Below, piece after piece: positions 18,416-30,400 of a DNA stretch of 64,000 nt; the first letter of the stretch is position 1; each line of letters starts with the position of its first letter. The stretch lies in assembly GCF_032854445.1 (NCBI RefSeq), contig NC_088298.1, positions 20,299,295 to 20,363,294 of the forward strand, written 5' to 3'. This stretch comes from Liolophura sinensis. Lineage: Eukaryota > Mollusca > Polyplacophora > Chitonida > Chitonidae. The notes below the pieces were generated by a model. It searched no databases. It had not been told where the DNA came from and saw only the letters and a list, made by a program, of their open reading frames with translations. The translations under genes and the position numbers were made by a program.

Positions 18416-21400
18416 GTAAAGCACAAGAAACTATTTCTCTGGTATTTTCACTTTCATTTTTCAAACAAATGAAAGCAGATGCATTACTCGTAATTGCATT
18501 TTCAAAATTAAAGTGAGGGAAGTTGTTTTTGTAAATTCAGAATCAGCGTTAAAGGATACTTGAAAATTGACTCTGAAGGGAAGATTATGGTTTTAAGGGA
18601 AAGGGAAAAAGATGCCCCCCCCCCCCCCCAAAAAAAATTCTGGCCTCAACCTACCGATGGTTGAGTGTTTTCCCTGGGTTCTGTCCAGTTCCTCCCCGAC
18701 GTAATGCTAGCCAACGTTGTATGAGTGAAATATTCATTAGCAGGTCATAAAAAAATTGACAATAATTGTGTCATAGTGGCTAGGTGGTGTGAGGCAAGGG
18801 AAGTAATTCCTTAGAAGCCTATTGCATGCTATACATTTCTGATGGATTCGTGGTAATGTGTGCCTGTATGCTAAAGTTGCAGTACATTTTTTTTGTGTTT
18901 ATATTTTTCAGTACATCTTTAATGATGTGAGCTTTGACAAGCCATTCTTCACAACTTACCTGAAGACGACAATGTTCATGTTGTACCTGCTTGGATTTTT
19001 GTTATGGCGGCCGTGGAGAAGACAGTGTCGAAAAGGGGCTTTGGTAAGCACAGTAAATCAAAAGTAGGCAAAGTATACATACTCGTATATATGGTATCTG
19101 TTGGAGTGTCATGTATGGTGTCTGTTGGGTGTGATTCTTGGTGATTGTTGGAATGTGATACATAGTATCTGTTGAAGTGCCATGTCTGGTGTCTGTTGGG
19201 TGTGCTACATGTTGATTGTAGGGGTGTGATCCACGGTGTCTGATGGTGTGTTATATCTGGTGTCTGTTGAGTGTATACTTGTGATCATGGAATCTGTCAG
19301 AGTGTCATGTCTGGTGTCTGTTGGGTGTGATACACGTAGATTGTTGGGGTGTGATCCATGGTGTCTGTTGGAGTGCCATGGCAAGTGTCTGTTGGAGTGT
19401 CATGGTTGGTGTCTGTTGGGTGTGATACATGTTGCTTGTTGGAGTGTCATGACTGGTGTCTGTTAGGCGTGATAGATGGTAAGCACAAATTATCACAAGT
19501 AGGCAAGACATACACTAAAACTGGCAGCCTTCCTATGCTGTACTTATGAGAGGATAAACAGTGCACTGGTCTGTATACTGTAGCTAATTGGGCCCTGGCA
19601 TGTGCTGTCCATTGGATGTGATCCCTGCTGACCATGGCTAGTGTCTTACCTCTGTATTCCAGTCAAGCTGCGCTATATTAGTGTGACCGTGCTGAGATCA
19701 ATTTATTACAAAGCAGTTGAACTTTGATTCTGAAGTTATGACTGTGATCTTATTTGTATGAATGAGCCTGGTATTTACTATAAATGTTTGTTTTCACATT
19801 TTGAAAAAGCAGTTGAGTTTTCCAAATTTTTACGTGTGTCAGACCCTAGATCTATAGGCTCAGCCAGCTGTCTGACCACTTAAAACTTAAAACAAAGAAC
19901 AGAAGACTCATGACATTAAGATGTGCATATTCTCAAGAATAAAAGAAAGAAGAAAAAAAACTTGATTTGATCAATTTTCATTTGAAGTACAAGAAGTCAT
20001 TGATAGTTCTTTTCTGTGGAACAATTCATGCTGATTTGTTTGTTTCTCACAGACTTTGGACAACACATGAAATTGTAATTATATCTCATTTTCCAAATTT
20101 ATATAAAGTCAAATAAGTTTCTTGTAAAAAGAGTCAAAATGGATCAAACTTTAGACAGTCAGTGGAATTATTTTTTTGTTTTTTTGTATTCGCCTGTGTA
20201 CCATATATATCATACAGAGGCATATTGGTATAGGACAATATTGGCGGGAATAATGCTTCACGGAGCTTGCTTTGTCCCAGTGTAGTTATTAACTAATACT
20301 GATGACAGTAATGGCGAATTATACAGTACAGATGAGATATGGCTGCTTTTTTTTTTTTAGCTTTAAAGAAAAACAAAACAAAATGAAATGTGCATGATCC
20401 ATATATCCTACATAATATAGTACATTTAACACTATATAATAAACATCTGTTGCAGGAATTCAGATTTAAGTTTTGGTTTAAACAGAGGTGAAGAATTAAG
20501 ACTCCTGCATTAAGTTGATAATGTGTTCTTATTATGCGTTTTTTTTTATATTTAATTCTTTGTGTTACAGGTGATTCCACCACATAAGGTTGAAGACATC
20601 GATTCCGGGGGAGAATCAGAAAGCTATCTGGTGAGTTTCATTAAATTCTTGAATATTTCTGCAATGTGACAATTGTTACTGTTCATTCGTTGTTAGTATC
20701 CGCTGTCCAAGCATTTTCATCACATTACATGGTAGTGTGTCTTGTTTGTTACCCAGTTACCTTCATCTTTTATTATACGACGCTAAACCCTAAGCACTCA
20801 CTCACTCGTCTTTTACTATATGACGTTAAACCCCAAGCACTCACTCACTCATCTTTTACTATACGACATTAAACCCCAAGCACTCACTCACTCATCTTTT
20901 ACTATAAAACGTTAAGCCCCAAGCACTCACTCACTCATCTTTAACTATATTTACACTAATTAACATTGCAGTTAACTAACCAATGAACCAGTCAACTAGC
21001 TGATCTATAATGTATAAACCAGTCAGGTGACAGACTGGTAAACCAGTAATCTACAACCAGTCATCAAACAAGGTACATTTGTAAACCAGTGGGGAAACAG
21101 ACCGACAAACCAGTCAGTTAACCGAGAATAAACCTGGCACATAACTGGTCAATGAACAAGTGAAGCGCTAAATGACCTTAAGTTTCGGCTGAGGCTGAAA
21201 GTGTATCGCAGGATGCATTGCATTGGTTGTGGTCGTTACTGACTGAGCTCTGGGGGAGAGTATCAGGGGTGGTCAGGGGATTATATTGACAGTTCAGGAA
21301 TGTGATCAACAAGCTCACGGCTTCACAAAGCAGTTATTCTCATTTCACCAAAAGCCAGTTGACAGTTCATGTTTTCCTCATAATAATAATTTTAGTTCAT

Positions 21401-24400
21401 GCACTTCGCAGTCTTTTGACTGTTTTATTATCGTTAGAGATAATCTCTGTGGGGAATAAGCATGACGACCCAGTATCTTAACGCATGTGGTGTGTCATGT
21501 CAAATATCCGTTGTTAAACTGCAGTGTTCTCTGTATACAAAGCTGTAGCAGAATTTAGCACACCACGAACCCATACTTACAAACTAGGCCTACCAGCAAA
21601 TGAGATGAAGATGCAGCTGTAGCTAAGCATTTCTTATTCATTCTGGGGTAATCTGAAGGACAGTCAACTTCCGCCCATATTTCGTAAAGAGGAATATTTA
21701 ATTTTCTTAATACTTAATCAAGTTCACTGAGATGAAATTTTAGTCATACAGATCGGTTTTATCTAAATGAGATGAAAGCCACTTACAGTCACAGGACCTC
21801 AAAATTTCCATGTGTCTACCCATCGATCACATGATTTTTGCTGGCAAAAGGCAAAAATCTTGTCAGTCGCTGAAGGACATATAAGTCACGTCTGGGCAAA
21901 ACTATATGCAGGAAATCATAAAACATTTTGTTTATAAAGCCAGTAAGGATGCTGTGTGAACTCCTAATGTGATAACAACTCAAACAAATCCGATATGCCG
22001 GGCTTGCACACAGGCCTACTGGAAAGGGTAAAAGTAAATCGTGGTAGTTTTCGAAACGTCGCATAGAAAATGTTTTCTAAGTTCCCGATATAATAGGAGC
22101 ACAGTTCGGACCGTAAAGAAACAAAATGTGTGTGTAGACTGACATACTAATAGGAATTACTTGATTCATAGATATATTTAGAGATGAACATCTAGGCCTA
22201 CTGCCAGGAGACCTGACACCTCACTGTCAGTGACATGATTCATAGATATATTCAGAGATGAACATGCAGGCCTACTGGCCAGGAGACCTGACACCTCACT
22301 GTCAGTGACATGACCCAAGTGGCGAGGATTAGCAACCAGAGCTGCTAAATGACATACAGAGTAATGAAATTGGCAGAGAGCTAATCGTTCTTTTTTCTTA
22401 TCTTTGCTGCAAACTCAAATCACGCAAAAGTAAACAACATTTAACTCACGTGTGGAACTTTAGGTCAGTTAAAGTTTCTTAATGATGAACCAGTCTGCTA
22501 GTTTAACCACTAGTTCATCCCATTCTTATGCTCTCAGCCCTCACCAGTTCAAGTCTTGCCTCTGGCATAAAACAGCAATCATATAAATAAATTGAATCTT
22601 GCCCCAACATAAATACCAACCATTTTGCCATCTGAAGCATTCATAGAAATCAGGGGTTATCTCCCTTGTTATGTTTGATGTCAAAAAAGGTGGTGTTGCT
22701 CAGCCAACTAATTCAGAAGTGGATTTTCTGGTTGATTATAAGTCGTGACTAGAGAGAGTTGCTTGCAGAGTGACCCATCATTGTAACATGATCAAGAGCA
22801 TAGTAAATGAAGTCACGTAGCCACTGATTGTTTTCAGCCATGTTGATTATTTACTCAAGACTCAAAATGTGGAAGCAGGCTGCTTCGGTGGCCTAATGGT
22901 TAGAACATCCATCTCGAAGTTGGGAGACCCGGGATCAACCCTGGTCGGGTCATACCAAAGACTTTAAAAATGATAGTTGATGGTGCCTCACTTGGCGCTC
23001 AGCACTGATGGGTTAGAGCAAAGAAGCATGGACTGGTTTGCTTGGTGTCAGTATATGTGACTGGGTGGGATGTCTTGTCTGGTGTCTTTGCGTGATACTT
23101 CAGTGGAGGCAGCACTTTGGCAGCATGGGCTCACCCTGCCACAAGAAGACACAGTATATGTACAAACACATAATGACTCCCTCATCATGTCCTATGACTG
23201 AAAACTTGTTAAGTATGATTTTAAACCCGAGGTGTTCATTCATTCATTCATTCATAATGTAGTAAACTGACCTTGTCTATGTTGTATTCGTCAGAGTGAA
23301 CCGATTTATGTTCCGATCAAAGTGGAGAAGACGAGCGGTACAGAGTCTGAAGACGGCTCAGGTAAAATAAAGGCAGATCCAAGAGTACTGTTAATAACCT
23401 AAAATTTGGCCGAAAAATAATTTTTATAGGTCACTAAGAACCTTAATACATTTATTTTTGTTTGTTGAAAGTTACATTTTCCCAGTAGGATGAGATCAAC
23501 AGAATTCTCAGAATCTGGCGAAATGTTCGACTTAGTCATGGTGAAATTTCAGNNNNNNNNNNNNNNNNNNNNNNNNNNNNNNNNNNNNNNNNNNNNNNNN
23601 NNNNNNNNNNNNNNNNNNNNNNNNNNNNNNNNNNNNNNNNNNNNNNNNNNNNNNNNNNNNNNNNNNNNNNNNNNNNNNNNNNNNNNNNNNNNNNNNNNNN
23701 NNNNNNNNNNNNNNNNNNNNNNNNNNNNNNNNNNNNNNNNNNNNNNNNNNNNTATTATCTATTAAAAATTTATTTATTTTTATTTGAGTTAGGCCCTACA
23801 ATTATATCCTGCTATTAAGGAGACATTGAGGACCTCTCGAATTCTGACATCACATTAGGCCTATACTAAATTAAAAAATAAAAGTCCACCCCCATTTTTT
23901 TTTTATAATTCAAATGACCGTTTTTACTGATCCATAGGGTAAAAACCGAATGGGATCGTAAACTACATTACATTGAATTAAATTGTAACAGTGTCGGTTT
24001 TTTGGATGAAGAGAGAGGGAAGCATTTTAACAGCACCCCGAAAGAGGGCGGGACGTGTGTGGGAGGTAACTCGTGACGACAGGGACTGTCGGTGCTTCAC
24101 CAGCGAGAAGTTATTGGAAAATATTGGTGAATACTTATCTCGTTTTACTTTGTGTAACCTGTGTATTGCTTATAAATTTGCTTTTTCAAACTGATTTCAG
24201 TAAATTCCACCGATCATGCTTGTCGTGGTGTTTACAGTTTATTACGGCAGACGACAGATTATTGTCGACAACAACAACGACATCAACATTGAAGATAACT
24301 GTCAAAGCACGCATGCGGATGCCTATCACGTATGAGTCATTGGCAAATGGAAATGTATAATTGCAGCAACTAATTGCAACAATACAACACAGGAGCACTG

Positions 24401-27400
24401 TCATTTCATTTAAATAGTCCTGTTACGTTGTACAGCGGCACTAGCGTTTCTATGGCTATGAAGTAATTATGCAAGGTTGAAAATGTAATGATCCGTGTTG
24501 GCATTTCAGGAGCCCAACGAGTGCATGCAGATATTGACGAGACAGGGTGGGGGTTCTCGCAAACTAATGCAGCTGAAAGGCTTTTAGATTTTATTTTACT
24601 TGTTAGACTGAATATACATCTTGCAAAGCTGGGGTATGTGGGTAGTAGCTACCGTAAAATCACATCTTTTAGTTGAATTAGTTTGCGAGAGCTGTCTTGT
24701 TTAAACCTGTGTGAACTCAAATCACACACACACACAAAAAAGACTCCTGATATGCTGACTCAGCTTATTGTAACAGGTTTTTAATGAGCAAACTCCACTA
24801 TGGTTTTTGCTCCATTGTAACAAGTGCTATTTCAGTTCTGATGGAATAATTTGAGGTTTTTGTTTGTCAGGGAACATATTACAGATGATGCTTTGCTTTA
24901 ATATTTTTTTTTTTTGATTTATTTACTTGATTGGTGTTTTATGCCGTACTCAAGATTATGTCACTTATACGAAGACAGCTGGCATTGGGGTGGGGGAAAA
25001 CTGGGCAGATCCCGGGGGAAACCCACGACCATCCGCAGATTTGCATTAATATCGGATGCCGTTCCAACTGCAGTGACTACTGGGTTGAGAAATATTTGAA
25101 TAGGCCATAATCATGGCTGCTCAACCTCTAGTCAGAGACCCTGTTGTTCGCTTGATGTGGTGAGGCACAGATTGCGGAGCAAATAAGATCTCCACTTACC
25201 TCTAGCTGGCCAAATCTTTGTCGTAATGTCTCCACGTCCAGTAATAATAAAAATCCTACTCACAGTTTTGTAGAAGTGTGTAATTATATCACGATTTGAT
25301 TATTCATTCATTTATAAGGATGTGGACGTCGCCCTTAAATTTCGTTTCACAAATATACATAAGCCAGATTTAAAATAGAAAGTTATTAAAAGTATTAAAG
25401 TCATACTATGACATTTCTCAAAAAATTGTTTGAGAGATTTTCAAATTTTCAGCAGGAAAAAAATGTTTTTATCCCATTGTCAAACACGATTTCACCGTCC
25501 CTTCTCAATCCAGTTCTGAACTAGACAAATGTTATTGTAATACTTAGTAAAATCAGTATCTATTCCATAAACATGATAAAGTGTTTGTATACATGTAGGA
25601 ATATTATAACACCCTTCAATCTCCTGCAATTTTAAGGATCATATCTCTTGCCTTATGACTTGCTAATCTAACATATGCTGATTAAATTAACATATGTATT
25701 TTTGCTGTGTTTTACTGTTACTTCTTAGGTTGGCCAGATTTTGCTGTCTTGTGTTGGCGATGTGATGCAATGCTAGGCCTAACCGGCCTTTCCAAAGTCC
25801 AACGGTTCATTCTTGGCATCGTTGTTCTGCTTTTTGTGGACTTGTTGAGAGTGGTGTCTTCAGAACTGACTCAGGTAAAGCACAAGAAACTATTTCTCTG
25901 GTATTTTCACTTTCATTTTTCAAACAAATGAAAGCAGATGCATTACCCGTAATTGCATTTTCAAAATTAAAGTGAGGGAAGTTGTTTTTGTAAATTCAGA
26001 ATCAGCGTTAAAGGATACTTGAAAATTGACTCTGAAGGGAAGATTATGGTTTTAAGGGAAAGGGAAAAAGATGCCCCCCCCCCCCAAATATTCTGGCCTC
26101 AACCTACCGATGGTTGAGTGTTTTCCCTGGGTTCTGTCCAGTTCCTCCCCAACATAATGCTAGCCGACGTTGTATGAGTGAAATATTCGTTAGCAGGTCA
26201 TAAAAAAATTGACAATAAATGTGTCATAGTGGCTAGGTGGTGTGAGGCAAGGGAGGTAATTCCTTAGAAGCCTATTGCATGCTGTACATTTCTGATGGAT
26301 TCGTGGTAATGTGTGCCTGCATGCAAGTTGCAGTACATTTTTTTTTGTGTGTTTATATTTTTCAGTACATCTTTAATGATGTGAGCTTTGACAAGCCATT
26401 CTTCACAACTTACCTGAAGACGACAATGTTCATGTTGTACCTGCTTGGATTTTTGTTATGGCGGCCGTGGAGAAGACAATGTCGAAAAGGGGCTTTGGTA
26501 AGCACAGTAAATCAAAAGTAGGCAAAGTATAGATACTCGTATATATGGTATCTGTTGGAGTGTCATGTATGGTGTCTGTTGGGTGTGATTCTTGGTGATT
26601 GTTGGAATGTGATACATAGTATCTGTTGGAGTGCCATGTCTGGTGTCTGTTGGGTGTGCTACATGTTGATTGTAGGGGTGTGATCCACGGTGTCTGTTGG
26701 TGTGTTATATCTGGTGTCTGTTGGGTGTATACTTGTGATCATGGAATCTGTCAGTGTCATGTCTGGTGTCTGTTGGGTGTGATACATGTAGATTGTTGGG
26801 GTGTGATCCATGGTGTCTGTTGGAGTGCCATGGCAAGTGTCTGTTGGAGTGTCATGGTTGGTGCCTGTTGGGTGTGATACATGTTGCTTGTTAGAGTGTC
26901 ATGACTGGTGTCTGTTAGGTGTGATAGATGGTAAGCACAAATTATCACAAGTAGGCAAGACATACACTAAAACTGGCAGCCTTCCTATGCTGTACTTATG
27001 AGAGGATAAACAGTGCACTGGTCTGTATACTGTAACTAATTGGGCCCTGGCATGTGCTGTCCATTGGATGTGATCCCTGCTGACCATGGCTAGTGTCTTA
27101 CCTATGTATTCCAGTCAAGCTGTTCAATATTAGTGTGACCGTGCTGAGATCAATTTGTTACAAAGCAGTTGAACTTTGATCTAGGAAGTTATGACTGTGA
27201 CCTTATTTGTATGAATGAGCCTGGTATTTACTATAAATGTTTGTTTTCACATTTTGAAAAAGCAGTTGAGTTTTTCAAATTTTTACGTGTGTCAGACCCT
27301 AGATCTGTAGGCTCAGCCAACTGTCTGTCCACTTAAAACGAAGAACAGAAGACTTATGACATTAACATGTGCATATTCTCTAGTATAAAAGAAAGAAGAA

Positions 27401-30400
27401 AAAAAAAACTTGATTTGATCAATTTACATTTGAAGTACAAGAAGTCATTGATAGTTCTTTTCTGTGGAACAATTCATGCTGATTTGTTTGTTTCTCACAG
27501 ACTTTGGTCAACACATGAAATTGTAATTATATCTCATTTTCCAAATGTATATAAAGTCAAATAAGTTTCTTGTAAAAAGAGTCAAAATGGATCAGACTTT
27601 AGACAATCGATGGAATTATTTTTTTGTTTTTTTTGTATTCGCCTGTGTACCATATATATCATACAGGGGCATATTGGTATAGGACAATATTGGCGGGAAT
27701 AATGCTCCACAGAGCTTGCTTTGTCCCAGCGTAGTTATTAACTAATACTAATGACAGTAATGGCGAATTATACAGTACAGATGAGAGATGGCTGCTTTTT
27801 TTTTTTAGCTTTAAAGAAAAACGAAACAAAATGAAATGTGCATGATCCATATATCCTACATAATATAATACATTTAACGCTAGATAATAAACATCTGTTG
27901 CAGGAATTCAGATTTAAGTTTTGGTTTAAACAGAGGTGAAGAATTAAGACTCCTGCATTAAGTTGATAATGTGTTCTTATTATGTGTTTTTTTTTATATT
28001 TAATTCTTTGTGTTACAGGTGATTCCACCACATAAGGTTGAAGACATCGATTCCGGGGGAGAATCAGAAAGCTATCTGGTGAGTTTCATTAAATTCTTGA
28101 ATATTTCTGCAATGTGACAATTGTTACTGTTCATTCGTTGTTTTCATCACATTACATGGTGTGTCTTGTTTGTTATCCAGTTACCTTCATCTTTTATTAT
28201 ACGACGTTAAACTGCAAGCACTCACTCACTCATCTTTTACTATATGATGCTAAACCCCAAGCACTCACTCACTCATCTTTTACTATACGACGTTAAACCC
28301 CAAGCACTCACTCACTCATCTTTTACTGTACAATGTTAAACCCAAAGCACTCACTCACTCATCTTTTACTATACGACGTTAAACCCCAAGCACTCACTCA
28401 CTCATCTTTAACTATATTTACACTAATCAAAGATACAGTTTATTGACCAATGAACCATTCAACTAGCTGATCTATAATGTATAAACCAGTCAGGTAACAG
28501 ACTGGTAAACCAGTAATCTACAAACCAGTCAAACAAGGTACATGTGTAAACCAGTGGGGAACAGACTGACAAGCCAGTCAGTTAACTGAGAATAAACCTG
28601 GCACATAACTGGTCAATGAACAAGTGAAGTGCTAAATGACCTTAAGTTTCAGCCTGAGACTGAGAAAGTGTATCGCAGGATGCATTGCATTGGTTGTGGT
28701 TGTTACTAACTGAGCGCTTGGGGAGAGCATGAGGGGTGGTCAGGGGATTATATTGACAGTTCAGGAATGTGATCAACAAGCTCTGTTCACCAAAAGTCAG
28801 TTGACAGTTCATGTTTTCCTCATAATAATAATAATAATAATAATAATTTTAGTTCATGCACTTCGCAATCTTTTGACTGTTTTATTATCGTTAGAGATAA
28901 TCTCTGTGGGGAATAAGCATGACGACCCAGTGTCTTAACGCATGTGGTGTCTCGTGTCAAATATCTGTTGTTGTACTGCAGTGTTCTCTGTATACAAAGC
29001 TGTAGCAGAATTTAGCACACCACGAACCCATACTTACAAACTAAGCCTACCAGCAAATGAGATGAAGATGCAGCTGTAGCTAAGCATTTCTTATTCATTC
29101 TGGGGTAATCTGAAGGACAGTCAACTTCCTCCCATATTTCGTGAACATGAATACTTAATTTACTTAATATTTAATCAGGTCCCCTCAGATGAAATTTTAG
29201 TCATACAGATCGGTTTTATCTACATGTAGATACAAGCCACTTACAATCACTGGACTTGAAATTTGCACGTGTCTACCTATCAATCACATGATTTTTGCTG
29301 GCAAAAGGCAAAACAATAAGCTTGTCTGTCGCTGAAGACACGTAAGTCATGTCTGGGCCAAACTACATGCAGGAACTCATAAAACATTTTGTTTATAAAG
29401 CCAGTAACGATGCTGTGCAAACTCCTAATGTGATATCAACTCAAACAAATCCGATATGCCGGGCTCGCACACAGGGCTACTGAAAAGGGTAAAAGTAAAT
29501 CGTTTTCGGAAACCTCACATAGAAAATGTTTTCTGTCTTTGATGAAGTTCCCGATATAATATGAGCGCAGTTGGGACCGTAAAAAAACAAAATTTGTGTG
29601 TAGACTGACATACTAAATTGGAATTACTTGATTCATAGACATATTCAGAGATGAACATGCAGGCCTACTAGCCAGGAGACATGACCCAAGTGGCGAGGAT
29701 TAACAACCAGAGCTGCTAAGTGACATACAGAGTAATGAAACCGACAGGCAGCTAATCGCTCTCTTTTGTTACCTTTGCCGTAAACTCAGATCATGCGAAA
29801 GTAGACGACAGTAACTCGTGTCAGTCATTTAAAGTTACTGAATGATGAACCAGGCTGCTAGTTTAACCACTAGTTCAACCACTAGTTCATCCCATTTTCA
29901 TGCTCTCATCCCTCGCAAGTTCAAATGTTGCATATGGCGTAAAACAGCAATCAAATAAATAAATTGAATCTTGCCCCATCATAAATACCAACCATTTTAC
30001 CATCTAAAGCATTCATCGATATGAGGAGTTATCTCCCTTGTTACGTTTGCTGTCAAAAATTTTTAACATGATCAAGAGCATAATAAATGAAGTCACGTAG
30101 CCACTGATTGTTTTCAGCCATGTTGATTATAAACTCAAGACTCAAAATGTGGAAGCGGGCTGCTTCGGTGGCCTAATGGTTAGAACATCCACCTCAAAGT
30201 TGGGAGACCCGGGATCAAACCCTGGTCGGGTCATACAAATCCTTTAAAAATGGTAGTTGATGCTGCCTCACTTGGCACTGAGCACTGAGAGGTTAAAGCA
30301 AAGAAACATGACTGGTTTGCTCGGTGTCAGTATATGTGACTGGGTGGGGTGTCTTGTCTGGTGTCTTTGGCGTGATACTTCAGTGGAGGCAGCACTTTGG

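Larger units (their letters stand above)
16326..23552 (+). repeat. Duplicated block, copy 1 (probable haplotype copy)
   Basis: Nearly collinear with 23753-30886. The first shared bases are TATTATCTATTAAAAATTTA. Its right edge is the N gap. It carries SLC35F5 coding exons 1-4. Differences from copy 2 are SNPs, microsatellite lengths and indels of up to about 100 bp. Coding differences seen are synonymous. Confidence 0.93.

Noticed and set aside
23490-23765. Frame crossing the N gap
   Set aside because: Mostly unknown bases; artefact.
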